From: Candidatus Frankia alpina
Lineage (GTDB): Bacteria; Actinomycetota; Actinomycetes; Frankiales; Frankiaceae
Direction: 5' to 3'
Length of the DNA stretch: 32,813 bases
Assembly: GCF_902806485.1 (NCBI RefSeq)
Contig: NZ_CADCWT010000027.1
Coordinates: 1-32,813 of the forward strand
Shown: positions 1 through 9,302 of the stretch, piece by piece
Layout of the letters: each line of letters opens with the position of its first letter
Numbering within the stretch: the first letter of the stretch is position 1
Program-made: the position numbers and the translations under genes
Notes under the pieces: model-generated
Databases searched by the model: none
Told to the model about the DNA's origin: nothing
What the model saw: the letters and a program-made list of their open reading frames with translations, nothing else

Positions 1-299
1 GTCCCCGGCGCGAGGTCGTCGGCGACGATCGGCTTGTCCGTCCGGCCGCCAGCGATGTCCCGACTACGGTCGAGGAGATCATTGCTCCAGCCGACCGAGA
101 GCTGACCGGACCCCGTCGCCGCCGCGACCGCGACGACCCCGCCCGCCGGCCGTCCGGTGGAGACCGCGAGCGCTGTCGCGAACAGTGTCACCGCGACCGT
201 CGGCTCCGGATGGCACGCCCGCGCCAGCGCGGCGAACCGACTCCTCCCAGCAGCGCCCGTCACTGGTCGAGTGGAGGTTCGCGCGGCCGCTTCTGTCAT
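1..299 (-). CDS. UbiA-family prenyltransferase, N-terminal fragment (runs off window)
   Basis: An open frame begins with ATG (complement of 297-299) and continues without a stop to the left edge, giving the first 99 residues of a larger protein. The translation has hydrophobic alanine/valine-rich stretches (about residues 33-62) followed by N73-D-L-L-D77-R-S-R-D81, which fits the first aspartate-rich NDxxDxxxD motif of UbiA-type membrane prenyltransferases; this motif binds Mg-diphosphate of the isoprenoid donor. The following GGRTDKP is also typical. The family attaches polyprenyl chains to aromatic or other acceptors at the membrane; the substrate cannot be told from this fragment. No clear Shine-Dalgarno precedes the ATG. 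The gene lies downstream of, and on the same strand as, the SpoIIE-type phosphatase, about 160 bp away. The call rests on one motif and hydrophobicity, so the exact subfamily is open. Confidence 0.72.
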   Translation of the reverse strand, partial: MTEAAARTSTRPVTGAAGRSRFAALARACHPEPTVAVTLFATALAVSTGRPAGGVVAVAAATGSGQLSVGWSNDLLDRSRDIAGGRTDKPIVADDLAPG

Positions 300-461
300 G
301 GGGGCGACCGTACTCAGAAGCGCCCGCCCGACACACGCTGCACCGCCGCCCGCCTGCCCCTTCCCGGCCAGATTGCGGCCAGATCGTGCCGAGGGCGGGC
401 GGGTGCGGGCGGGGGGGCGAGCTGCTGGCTGGCTGAAACTTCGGACCTGCTCGCCCGGCGC

Positions 462-2927
462 TTAGCGGTTCGATCGTGTCGTCTGGCCGAGTGGATCGGA
501 ACCCCCGGAGGCGTCTGAGGCGGCCGGCCCGCGGCGCTGGATGACGATGAGGCAGGTGTCGTCGTCGGTGTCGGGGGTGGTGTGCGCGAGGACATGGTCG
601 GCCTGCCGGGCAACGTCGGGTTGGCGTTGCGCGGCGATGCGCAGGAGGGCGGCGAGCGAGGTGTCCAGCCCGGTGCCACGGCGTTCGATGAGGCCGTCGG
701 TGAACAGCAGGAGGATGTCCTCGCTGGCCAGGTGGTGGACGGTCTGCTCGTAGGTCGCGTCGGGCTCGACGCCGAGCAGCAGCCCCTCCGGTTGCGGCAG
801 CATGCTGGCGGTGCCGCCGCGGACAAGGACCGGGGGCAGGTGGCCCGCGCGGGCCCACCGCAGGGTGTGGTCCGACGGGCGGTACAGGCCGCAGATCACG
901 GTCGCGGTGATGTCGTCGGTCAGGTGGTAGGTGACCCGGTTCAGCCAGTGCAGCAGTTGCGCGGGCCCCGCGCCGGTGACGGCGAGACCGCGAAGGCTGT
1001 TGCGCAGGGTCACCATGCCGGCCACGGTCCGGATGCTGTGGCCCGCGACATCGCCCACGACCAGCAGGACGTCGCCGCTGGGGAGGGTGACGGCGTCGTA
1101 CCAGTCGCCCCCGACAAGGTGTTTCTGCTCGGCCGGGCGGTAGCGGACCGCGACCGCGAGTCCGCTGGCTTCGACGGCCTCGTCCGAGCCGGGCAGGAGC
1201 GCCCGCTGGAGGGTCAGCGCGAGGCGGTGCTGGCCGGCGGCCCGCGCCTCGGAGTCGGCGAGCTGGTGTCGGGTGGCGTCGAGGACGACCTGGGTGCGGT
1301 AGTGGCTCGTAAGATCCTGGTAGACGCCGCGGACCGCGATCAGCGTTCCGGCGGTGTCGGTCACGGGTTCGGCGATCGCGCGGAGCTGGCGCAGCGTCCC
1401 ATCGGGGAGCAGGACCCGGAAGGAGACCGTGACCGAGTGCTTCAGCCGCAGCAGCGCATCGCGTAGCTGGTCGACGGCCGCTCGGTCCTGGGGATGGACG
1501 TGGCGGTCGAGGCTGTCGAGGGTGATCGGCGGGTCGTGGCGGGGGCGGCCGAACAGCTCGTAGGTGTACCGGGTCCACCGCACCCCGCCGGTGCGGAGCT
1601 TCTCCTGCCAGGCGCCGAACCGGCCGAGGCGTTGTACGGCGCGCAGCAGCGAATCCCCGCTCTCGCCTCCCTCGCCGCGGGGCCAGCCGAGGGCGACGCC
1701 GTCGAAGAGGCGGGCGATGCGCACATCCGCCTCCCAGGTGACGACCACGTCGTCGACCAGGGTGAGCAGGACCGTGCCGTCGGCGCGGAACGGTTCGCCG
1801 GTGCGCAGGACCTCGACCGCCCGCTCGAACAGGCCCGCGTCGGCGCCGAGCAGGGGGTAGAGCTCCAGCAGGCCACGTCCCAGCAGCGCGGCGGATGGCC
1901 GCCCACCCGGATCCACGAAGCTCTCGCCGACGTGGTCGATGCGGAAGTCGAGCACCTCCCCGTCACCGGCCCGCACGGCGTGCGCCAGCAGCACCGACCC
2001 GCCCATGGCGTCGAGGAATGCCGGCAGCCAGGCGACCCTGGCCGGCAGCGTCCCGGCTCCGTCGAAAGTCTGCGCCGCCGCGACGCCGGTCGGGCCGGCC
2101 GGACCGGGTCCGCTTGGCGGCCACAGGCTGCGCAGGCAGAGGTCGGCGAGGGCGGTGAGTTCGCGCCGTATCCCCTCGCTGAACTGGGCCTGGGGGGCCG
2201 GCCAGCAGATCTCCATGGCGCCGACGACGGCGCCGACGTGCAGGAACGGCAGGGCCGTGCGTGCCCCTCGCCAGGGACCGAGCCGGGCTGGCCCGTCGGC
2301 GTGTCCCGCGGCCCCCACCGGCCCCGGCGGGGATCCGGCCGGCCACCACTGGGGTGCGCCGAGACACGCGGCGCGCAGGGCGGCACAGTCCAGCTGCGGC
2401 GGGATTCGCCGCCAGCGGCTCGCGTCGAGCAGGCCCAGACCGGCCTGCCCGACCAGAGTGAGCGCGCCATCCGGTTCCAGCATCCAGAAGGCCACGGCCA
2501 CCACTCCCAGCGGGGCCAGGACCTCGGTGTGGACGGCCTGTGCGACTGCGCATCCGTCGGTGCCGTGGTCGTGGGTGCGGCATCCGTCGGTGCCGTGGCC
2601 GATGGCGACTTGCGCCAGCCAGGTGCGGCGGCGGGCAGCGTCGTCCAGCGGGGGCTGCGGGGAGGCACCCGGAGCCTGGCCGAGTACCTCGGCCGCGAAG
2701 TCGGCTGGGGCGATGCCGGCAGCGGAGGCGAGGCTGCGGAGCTGTTCGCTGGCCTCGGCCACCGAACACCGCAGCCGCTCGACCAGCACCCCGGTCGCGA
2801 CCTCGATCAGCGCGTCGGAGGCGGTGCGTGACTGGGACTCCGCGAGTTGCCGTTGTTGACGTGCAATCACGCTCAGTAGCCCCGCCGCGTGGCCGGGCCG
2901 GCCGGTGCTGCCGTCCGCGGAGCCCAC
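462..2927 (-). CDS. ANTAR-GAF-PAS-SpoIIE (PP2C-type) serine phosphatase
   Basis: A soluble multidomain signalling phosphatase of 821 residues. In order: an ANTAR-like helical segment (about 38-83, LIEVATGVLVERL), a GAF-like sensor region (about 100-265), a weak PAS fold (about 290-395), a clearer PAS/PAC (about 430-545, including DRHVHPQDRAAV), and a C-terminal SpoIIE/PP2C domain (about 585-800) with the metal-binding signatures VGGDWYDA, VVGDVAGHS and FTDGLIERR. Family members dephosphorylate anti-sigma-factor antagonists or similar phosphoserine partners in response to a sensed signal. I chose the GTG at 2925-2927 because AAGGAG lies 8 nt upstream and the next domain begins soon after; longer in-frame starts would run into the divergent kinase gene. 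It is divergent from the hybrid kinase, so the two may share control. A 30-bp internal duplication sits between ANTAR and GAF. No anti-sigma partner is encoded nearby. Confidence 0.9.
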   Translation of the reverse strand: MGSADGSTGRPGHAAGLLSVIARQQRQLAESQSRTASDALIEVATGVLVERLRCSVAEASEQLRSLASAAGIAPADFAAEVLGQAPGASPQPPLDDAARRRTWLAQVAIGHGTDGCRTHDHGTDGCAVAQAVHTEVLAPLGVVAVAFWMLEPDGALTLVGQAGLGLLDASRWRRIPPQLDCAALRAACLGAPQWWPAGSPPGPVGAAGHADGPARLGPWRGARTALPFLHVGAVVGAMEICWPAPQAQFSEGIRRELTALADLCLRSLWPPSGPGPAGPTGVAAAQTFDGAGTLPARVAWLPAFLDAMGGSVLLAHAVRAGDGEVLDFRIDHVGESFVDPGGRPSAALLGRGLLELYPLLGADAGLFERAVEVLRTGEPFRADGTVLLTLVDDVVVTWEADVRIARLFDGVALGWPRGEGGESGDSLLRAVQRLGRFGAWQEKLRTGGVRWTRYTYELFGRPRHDPPITLDSLDRHVHPQDRAAVDQLRDALLRLKHSVTVSFRVLLPDGTLRQLRAIAEPVTDTAGTLIAVRGVYQDLTSHYRTQVVLDATRHQLADSEARAAGQHRLALTLQRALLPGSDEAVEASGLAVAVRYRPAEQKHLVGGDWYDAVTLPSGDVLLVVGDVAGHSIRTVAGMVTLRNSLRGLAVTGAGPAQLLHWLNRVTYHLTDDITATVICGLYRPSDHTLRWARAGHLPPVLVRGGTASMLPQPEGLLLGVEPDATYEQTVHHLASEDILLLFTDGLIERRGTGLDTSLAALLRIAAQRQPDVARQADHVLAHTTPDTDDDTCLIVIQRRGPAASDASGGSDPLGQTTRSNR
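2550..2598 (-). repeat. 30-bp-period direct repeat inside the phosphatase gene
   Basis: A 19-bp sequence (GCATCCGTCGGTGCCGTGG) occurs at 2550-2568 and again at 2580-2598, a 30-bp period. On the coding strand it gives HGTDGC twice, ten residues apart, between the ANTAR and GAF regions. It keeps the frame and probably arose by slippage duplication in a linker. Confidence 0.85.
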
Positions 2928-3102
2928 GACTGTGTCTCCTTGTCCACCCCAGGCGCTGGCCGCCCACCAGGGCGAGGGCGGGTGGCCAAGACGCCAGTCT
3001 TGTCCCTTTACCCTACTGCAGAGACCCCGAAGGGATCCGGGTGTCGACTGCGACAGCTCCCCGAAGGAACGAACACTGTGGGTGACAGGCTGGAGGATGA
3101 CG

Positions 3103-5919
3103 GTGACCGAGACCACGGATCGTGGTGCGGCGCGCGCCCGGCTGGATGATCCGGCCCTGCGACAGCTGCTCGCCGGGCTCACCGCCGTGCGGGGCGGCGA
3201 CTTCGGCACCCGCCTGCCCCCGATCGGTGACGATCTGCTGGACGAGATCGTCACCGTCTTCAACGGGATGATCGATCAGCTCGCCCTGTTCACCTCCGAG
3301 GTGACCCGGGTGGCCCGCGAGGTGGGCACCGAGGGCAAGCTCGGCGGCCAGGCCGAGGTCCCCGGCGTCTCGGGCTCGTGGAAGGACCTGACGGACAACG
3401 TCAACGCCATGGCCGGCAACCTGACCGGCCAGGTCCGGTCGATCGCGCAGGTCGCGACGGCGGTGGCGAAGGGTGATCTGTCGCAGAAGATCACCGTTGA
3501 TGCCCGCGGGGAGATCCTGGAGCTCAAGAGCACGATCAACACGATGGTTGATCAGCTCTCGGGGTTCGCCGACGAGGTGACGCGGGTGGCCCGCGAGGTG
3601 GGCACGGACGGCATCCTCGGCGGCCAGGCCGAGGTGGAGGGCCTCGCGGGCACCTGGAAGCGCCTCGCCGAGAACGTCAACGAGCTGGCGGGGAACCTCA
3701 CCCGGCAGGTCCGGGCCATCGCCGCCGTCACCAGCGCCGTCGCCACCGGCGACCTGACCAGGTCGATCGACGTCGACGCCCAGGGCGAGGCCGCCGAGCT
3801 CAAGGACAACATCAACGCGATGGTGCGGTCGCTGCGCGAGACGACCCGCGCGAACCAGGAACAGGACTGGCTCAAGACCAGCCTCGCCCACATCGCCGGG
3901 CTGATGCAGGGGCACCGCGACCTGGAGACCGTCGCCCAGCTGGTCATCGACGAGCTGACGCCGATGGTCGACGCGCAGTACGGCACCTTCCTGCTCGCCG
4001 AGTCCGGGGTGGCGCGGCTCGCGCTCAACCTGATCGCCAGCTACGGATACCAGGCCCCGCCGGGTGCGCGCCGGTTCGACTTCGGCCAGTCCCTGGTCGG
4101 GCAGGCCGCGCGGACGAAGCGGCCGATCACCGTCGCGCACACCCCGGCCGGCTACCTGACGATCGCCTCCAGCCTCGGGCAGTCGGCTCCGGTCGCCCTG
4201 ATCGTGCTCCCCATCCTGTTCGAGGACCAGGTGCTCGGCGTCATCGAGCTCGCCTCCTTCAACCCCTTTGCGCAGGCCCACCACGACTTCCTGAACCTGC
4301 TGACGGAGACCATCGGCGTCAACGTCAACACGATCATCGCCAGCGCCCGCACCGACGCCCTGCTGGAGGAGTCCCAGCGGCTCGCCTCCGAGCTGCAGGC
4401 GCGGTCCGAGGAACTGCAGTCCCGTCAGGAGGACCTCCAGCTCTCCAACGCCGAGCTGGAGGAGAAGGCCACCCTGCTGGCCCGGCAGAACCACGACATC
4501 GAGGTCAAGAACTTCGAGATCGAGCAGGCCCGCCAGGAACTGGAGGAGCGGGCTCGCCAGCTCGCCCTCGCCTCGAAGTACAAGTCCGAGTTCCTGGCGA
4601 ACATGTCCCACGAGCTGCGCACGCCCCTGAACAGCCTGCTGATCCTCGCCCGCCTGCTCGCGCAGAACCCCACCCGCAACCTGTCACCGAAGCAGGTCGA
4701 GTACGCCCACGTCATCCACTCCGCGGGTTCGGATCTCCTGCAGCTCATCCTCGACCTGTCCAAGGTCGAGGCCGGAAAGATGGACATCCATCTGGAGGAG
4801 GTGGCCCTGGGCGACATCGTCGATGACGTCCAGGCCACCTTCTCGTCGATCACCGCGGAGAAGGGCCTGCGGTTCACCGTCGCGACGGCGCCCGATCTGC
4901 CCCCGCGGCTGCGCACCGATCGTCACCTGGTCGCGCAGGTGCTGCGCAACCTGTTGTCCAACGCGGTGAAGTTCACCGAGCAGGGCAGCGTCGAGCTTGC
5001 CATCACGTCGTCCGGAGCCAGCGCCGGCGCCGGCGGGCAGGTGCAGGGGCAGGCCGTCCTGTTCTCGGTGTCCGACACCGGAATCGGGATCGCGGGGGAG
5101 AACCTGGAACGCATCTTCGGGGCGTTCCAGCAGGGCGACGGCACCACCAGCCGCCGCTACGGCGGCACCGGCCTCGGGCTGTCGATCTGCCGCGAGGTGG
5201 CGACGCTGCTGGGCGGCGAGATTCAAGCCCGCAGCGAGTTCGGGCGGGGCAGCACCTTCACGCTGCGGCTGCCCATGGTCCCGCCGGCCACGACGTCGGC
5301 TGACGCCTACCCCCAGCTTTCCGCCGGGCGGCCGCCATCGAACGCCGTTCCCCCCGCCCAGCGGGCTGCGCTCTCCGCCGCGACGACCGTCACCCTGGAC
5401 CTTCTCCCGCCGGCCCTCGCCGCACTCGCCCCGCCGGTGAACGCGACCGCGCCTGCGAGGCCGGCGGCGGAGCCCGCGGAACCGTCCCACCCACCGACGA
5501 CGACTCCCGGGCTCGCCGGCCGCACCGTGCTCGTCGTCGACGATGACGTGCGCAACGTCTTCGCCATCACGAGCATCCTCAACCTGCACGGGCTGAGGGT
5601 GATCCACGCCGGTGACGGGCGGATGGGCATCGACGCGCTCGTGTCCAACCCGGGCATCGACCTCGTGCTGATGGACGTCATGATGCCCGAGATGGACGGT
5701 TACGCCACCACCGCCGCCATCCGGACCATGCCCCAGTTCGCCGACCTGCCCATCATCGCCGTCACCGCCAAGGCGATGCCGGACGACCGGCAGAAGTGCC
5801 TCGACGCCGGGGCCACCGACTATGTCGCCAAGCCGGTGGACATCGAGGAACTCCTCGCCTGCATCCGGGCCAGCCTCACACCCGGGCGGCGCTCACGGTG
5901 GGCAGCGCCAGGCGGGTGA
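3103..5919 (+). CDS. Soluble HAMP-repeat/GAF hybrid histidine kinase-response regulator
   Basis: A cytoplasmic hybrid kinase of 938 residues with no signal peptide or membrane segment. It starts with about three HAMP-type units (residues 10-250, 92-residue period), then a GAF domain (about 270-420), a long coiled coil (about 425-490), HisKA with SHELRTP (phospho-acceptor His503), HATPase_c ([26 protein letters not shown]), a proline/alanine-rich linker and a receiver domain with Asp858 in [11 protein letters not shown]. The arrangement resembles group III (Nik1-like) kinases, which sense osmotic or wall stress through poly-HAMP modules; the role here is inference. GGAGG (3092-3096) abuts an ATG at 3097, too close for use, and sits 6 nt before the GTG at 3103, which I chose; the ATG adds only two residues. 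It is divergent from the SpoIIE phosphatase, and its last 44 nt overlap the convergent desaturase remnant. No separate output regulator is seen. Confidence 0.92.
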   Translation: MTETTDRGAARARLDDPALRQLLAGLTAVRGGDFGTRLPPIGDDLLDEIVTVFNGMIDQLALFTSEVTRVAREVGTEGKLGGQAEVPGVSGSWKDLTDNVNAMAGNLTGQVRSIAQVATAVAKGDLSQKITVDARGEILELKSTINTMVDQLSGFADEVTRVAREVGTDGILGGQAEVEGLAGTWKRLAENVNELAGNLTRQVRAIAAVTSAVATGDLTRSIDVDAQGEAAELKDNINAMVRSLRETTRANQEQDWLKTSLAHIAGLMQGHRDLETVAQLVIDELTPMVDAQYGTFLLAESGVARLALNLIASYGYQAPPGARRFDFGQSLVGQAARTKRPITVAHTPAGYLTIASSLGQSAPVALIVLPILFEDQVLGVIELASFNPFAQAHHDFLNLLTETIGVNVNTIIASARTDALLEESQRLASELQARSEELQSRQEDLQLSNAELEEKATLLARQNHDIEVKNFEIEQARQELEERARQLALASKYKSEFLANMSHELRTPLNSLLILARLLAQNPTRNLSPKQVEYAHVIHSAGSDLLQLILDLSKVEAGKMDIHLEEVALGDIVDDVQATFSSITAEKGLRFTVATAPDLPPRLRTDRHLVAQVLRNLLSNAVKFTEQGSVELAITSSGASAGAGGQVQGQAVLFSVSDTGIGIAGENLERIFGAFQQGDGTTSRRYGGTGLGLSICREVATLLGGEIQARSEFGRGSTFTLRLPMVPPATTSADAYPQLSAGRPPSNAVPPAQRAALSAATTVTLDLLPPALAALAPPVNATAPARPAAEPAEPSHPPTTTPGLAGRTVLVVDDDVRNVFAITSILNLHGLRVIHAGDGRMGIDALVSNPGIDLVLMDVMMPEMDGYATTAAIRTMPQFADLPIIAVTAKAMPDDRQKCLDAGATDYVAKPVDIEELLACIRASLTPGRRSRWAAPGG
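3298..3825 (+). repeat. HAMP-module repeats, 276-bp period, within the hybrid kinase gene
   Basis: The segment beginning [11 protein letters not shown] is encoded at 3298 and again at 3574, exactly 276 bp (92 residues) later, and the GNLT-QVR-IA segments repeat with the same period. DNA identity over the first 30 bases is high. These are the units of the poly-HAMP signalling rod, not a mobile repeat. Confidence 0.85.
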
Positions 5920-6954
5920 TCCGTCGCCAGACGCTCGCGGTCTGCCGGGGCAGCGACCCGGTGGTGTAGGGTAGACCGAAGCGCTCGCACAGGTCGCGGA
6001 CCCGCGGCGCGATCTGCACGTAGCGGTTGCTGGGCAGGTCGGGGAAGAGGTGGTCTCGATCTGATGGCTCAGGTTGCCGCTGAGGAGGTGGAGGACCGCC
6101 GGGCCGCTGATGTTGGCGGAGCCGAGGAGCTGGCGCAGGTACCACTCGCCGCGGCTCTCCTCGGCGATCTCCTCCTCGGTGAAGGTGTGGGTGCCCGCCG
6201 GGAAGTGGCCGCAGGTGATGATCGTGTGCGCCCAGACGTTGCGGGTGACGTTCGCGGTGAGGTTGCCCAGCAGGACGGGGAGGAACGCCGGGCCGCTGAG
6301 CAGGGGAAACGCCACGTAGTCCTTGAGCCCCTGGCGAGCGGCCTTGCGCAGCGCCCGCCCGAGTTGGCCCGCGGTCTCGCCCCAGCTCTTCTCGCCTTGC
6401 CACGCCTTGTCGATCTCGGCGTCGTAGATTGCGATTCCCCATTCGAACACCGCGGCGAGACCGAGACCAAGGTTGTAAAGGGGCTGAGCGAGGTAAATGG
6501 GGTGCCAGGGCTACTCAGGCGAGACTCGCAGCATGCCGTACCCGAGATCCCGGTCCTTACCGAGCACGTTCGTGTAGGTGTGGTGGGCGTAGTTGTGGGA
6601 GTGCTTCCACTGGTCGGCGGGTGACGCGAAATCCCATTCCCAGGTGGTGGAATGAATGTCCGGGTCACGCATCCAGTCCCACTGGCCGTGTAGGACGTTG
6701 TGCTCGATCTCCATGTTCTCGAGGATCTTGGCGACGCTGAGCATCGTCGTGCCGGCGAGCCACGCCGGCGGCACGACGGACGCGAACATGACCGCCCGGC
6801 CGCCGGCCTCGAGCCGGCGCTGGACGGCGATCACCCGTCGGATGTACCGGGCGTCGTCCTCGCCGCGGCTCGCGATGACCTCCGCCCGCAGCCGGTCGAG
6901 TTCCCGCCCGAACTCCTCGATGTCGCGGGCGCTGAGGTGCGTCGATCCTGACAT
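5876..6954 (-). pseudogene. Acyl-CoA/fatty acid desaturase (DesA3-like), broken by a TAG and a -1 frameshift
   Basis: A membrane di-iron fatty acid desaturase of the mycobacterial DesA3 type, starting at ATG 6954 with GGAGGA upstream. Histidine boxes are visible: EHNVLHGQ, HSHNYAHHTYTN and, split by the frameshift, SHQIEHHLFPDLPSNRY. Two lesions are present. First, an in-frame TAG (complement of 6511-6513) stands where relatives have glutamine (RVSPE-stop-PWHP). Second, one C is missing between 6054 and 6055, inside the third histidine box, so the last ~58 residues are in another frame. Both would abolish activity, since the third box ligates iron. The rest of the sequence is well preserved, so decay looks recent. 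The 3' end overlaps the convergent kinase gene by 44 nt. It lies directly downstream of its reductase partner. Sequencing error could explain the missing C but less easily the TAG. Confidence 0.88.
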
Positions 6955-8151
6955 CCGTGTTCTCCTCCAGGTCGCAGGTCGATGTCCGGGTTGCAGGTCG
7001 AGGTCGACGTCGCCGACGGCGGTGGACACACAGGTCTGGATGAGGTCGCCGGGGTCGCCGTGCTCCTCGCCGGTGCGCAGGTCCCGGACCCGGCCGTCGG
7101 CGAGCCGGGCCAGGCAGGTGCGGCAGACCCCCATGCGGCAGCCGCTCGGCATGACGACGTCCGCCTCCTCGCCCACCGCGAGCAGGGAGGTGCCCTCGTC
7201 GGCGGCCACCTCCCGATCGCTCCTGACGAAGCGCACCCGCCCGCCGGGCGCTCCGGACGGGCGCCGCACCGACTGGAACCGTTCCGTCCGCAGCCGGTCG
7301 GCGAGGCCGGCCGCCCGCCAGTACGCCTCGGCACCGTCGAGCAGTCCCCGCGGTCCGCAGACCCACGCCATCCTGTCCGCCACATCGGTGCAGGCGGCGG
7401 ACAGGTCCGCCACCGTCGGCCGCCTCGTCCGCCGGCCGGGGACGGGACGGGTGTGATGCTCGTGCAGGCGCAGGCTGGGGAACCGGGCTGCCAGCCGGCG
7501 CAGTTCGTCGCCGAAGATGACCTCTCGACCGGTCGGCGCGACGTGCGCGTGGAACACGTCCGGCATGTCCCCGGCCAGGGCGAAGCTGCGCAGCATCGAC
7601 ATCACCGGGGTGATGCCGCTGCCGGCGGTCACGAAAAGCAACCGGGCCGGCAGGATCTCCGGCAGCACGAACCGACCGCTCGGCTGGCTGAGCCGGACAA
7701 TCCCACCGGGACGCAGCCGGCGGACGACATGTCGCGACACAAACCCGCCGGGCCCCGCCTTCACCGTGATGGTGACGAGACCGTCCGGGCGGCCGGGCGG
7801 GGACGACAGCGAGAATGTCCGCCAGTGTCACACGCCCGCGATGTCCACGCCGACGCTGAGGTGTTGACCCGCGAGATGTTCTCGCTAGTCGTGACCGGGA
7901 CGGATGACGACGGTCGAGGCGTCGAGGGTCTCCGGTATGACGGCCTCGACCCGACCGGACAATCGCTGCCGCGACCACAGCGGATTCACCATGGACCGGA
8001 AATCATCCGGCGCCAGCGGATTTGTCAGGACGCCGGCCGCCGCGGTCAGCATTGGTCGGATATCCAGCATAGATCGTGTCACCTTCGCCAGCGGTCGTAC
8101 CGGACCAGATGCTTTCTCGAGCAGATTTCTGGCAATTTCGGGCGGGGTCAC
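6955..8151 (-). pseudogene. Ferredoxin reductase with C-terminal 2Fe-2S domain (desaturase electron donor), two in-frame stops
   Basis: The frame encodes an oxidoreductase like the Rv3230c partner of DesA3, feeding electrons from NAD(P)H to the desaturase. N-terminal segment from GTG 8151 (or ATG 8070, preceded by AAGGTG): DDFRSMVNPLW...TVVIRPGHD; FAD region AGQHLSVGV and HWRTFSLSSPPG; NAD-binding LFVTAGSGITPVMSMLR; plant-type ferredoxin cysteines CRMGVCRTC and a fourth Cys in LIQTC. A TAG (complement of 7885-7887) falls at a position that is tryptophan in relatives (RPGHD-stop-REH), and a TGA (complement of 7828-7830) falls before HWRTFS. The frame is otherwise continuous over the full length. 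It also has no stop at its own 3' end: after VDLDL a CAA leads straight into the desaturase start. Both genes therefore look like one decayed operon. Confidence 0.86.
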
Positions 8152-8323
8152 AGCGACTTCGGGCCCGCCGGACGGCAGGCTACACCGCAGCCTCGAACCG
8201 TTAGCTCGATCAGCATACGGCGCGCTGTTGATAGCGGCCGGGAGAAATTATTGCCCGAGGATGTTTGGACGAACCGTGACGCAGCCGCGGATCGTGGGTC
8301 CGCGCCCGCGCCCGCGGCCTGCC

Positions 8324-9142
8324 TCAGGCGGTGGGGCCGCCGGCGAGTACGGACCAGCCGGCGTCGACGCGCAGCACCGTCCCGGTCGCCGGGCGCAGGG
8401 CGGGGTCGAGCGCCAACCCGACGGCGGCGGCGATGTCCGCCGGTTCCAGGACGCGGTGCAGCACGGAGTTGTCCGCGAGGACCCTCTCGCGCTCCGCATC
8501 GAGGACCGCGGCGGTCGCCTCGGTGCGCACGGCGCCGGGCGCGACGGTCAGGACGCTGATCCCGTCGCGGGCCGTCTCCGCGGCGACGTGGCGGGCGAAG
8601 GTGGTCAGCGCAGCCTTCGCGGTCCCGTGGGCGAGCCGGCCCGCGCCCACGTAGTCGGCGGCGGTGCTGCCGAGATAGACCAGCCGCCCGTCGCCCTGCG
8701 CCCGCATGACCGCCACCACCTGCTGGGTGATGTGGAAGGCCCCGGCGAGTTCCCCGGTCATCTTCGCGGCGAACTGCGCCCAGGTAAGTTCACTCAGCGA
8801 CGCGAAGGGCGGGGCGGCGGTGTTCGCGTTGACCACCAGCGCGTCGATCCGTCCCCGGTCGGCGACCACGGTCGCGACCATCGACGCCACGTCGTCCGGA
8901 TTGGTGACATCACTCCCCAGCGGGACCGCGCTGCCCCCCGACCGGTGGATTCCCGCGACCACGGCCTTCGCTGCGTCGGCATCGCGCCGATAGTTCACGA
9001 CCACGTGATAGCCGCGGCGAGCGAGTTCGACGGCGATCGCCGCCCCGATCCCCCGACCTGCCCCGGTGACGATCGCCGTCGGTGTCTTCGCGTCTGCCAT
9101 GTCGTCCTCGTTACGAAAAATTTTGCTTGCAGTGCTATTCAT
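8324..9142 (-). CDS. Short-chain dehydrogenase/reductase (SDR) with His at the catalytic Tyr position
   Basis: A classical-length SDR (272 residues) with the N-terminal Rossmann motif TGAGRGIG and the cofactor-side Asp in GSDVTNPDD. The active-site serine is in YLGSTAAD, but the usual YxxxK reads H-G-T-A-K, so histidine replaces the catalytic tyrosine. It is probably an NAD(P)(H)-dependent oxidoreductase or a divergent, possibly non-catalytic, relative; the substrate is unknown. Start: ATG 9142 has AAGGAG 9 nt upstream; ATG 9100 (MADAKTPTAIV) has GAGG 5 nt upstream and fits the usual N-terminus better. I kept the longer form for its stronger ribosome site. The intervening 14 codons are unusually AT-rich for this genome. 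It lies downstream of a TetR gene on the same strand, a frequent pairing in which the regulator controls the enzyme. Confidence 0.85.
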   Translation of the reverse strand: MNSTASKIFRNEDDMADAKTPTAIVTGAGRGIGAAIAVELARRGYHVVVNYRRDADAAKAVVAGIHRSGGSAVPLGSDVTNPDDVASMVATVVADRGRIDALVVNANTAAPPFASLSELTWAQFAAKMTGELAGAFHITQQVVAVMRAQGDGRLVYLGSTAADYVGAGRLAHGTAKAALTTFARHVAAETARDGISVLTVAPGAVRTEATAAVLDAERERVLADNSVLHRVLEPADIAAAVGLALDPALRPATGTVLRVDAGWSVLAGGPTA

Positions 9143-9302
9143 AATCTTTTTCTCCTTCGGTGGGGCAGGCCGGCGGGCACCGGGACGTCTGCGTGGGGTG
9201 TGCCCCAGGGGCGGGCGCGGCGATGCGGCGGTGCTACGTCGACGAGACCTTCGGCTGACCCTGCAGCTCGCTCTGCCTCTCGACCTGCATCAGGGTGAGC
9301 AG

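Noticed and set aside
79..1578. Long minus-strand open frame overlapping the phosphatase and UbiA fragment
   Set aside because: Its translation is Pro/Arg-rich shadow sequence, and the alternative frames hold the PP2C motifs and the UbiA aspartate motif.
6511..7887. In-frame TAG and TGA codons as recoded amino acids (pyrrolysine, selenocysteine)
   Set aside because: Two different stop codons, no recoding element seen, and a nearby single-base deletion in the same operon make decay the simpler reading.
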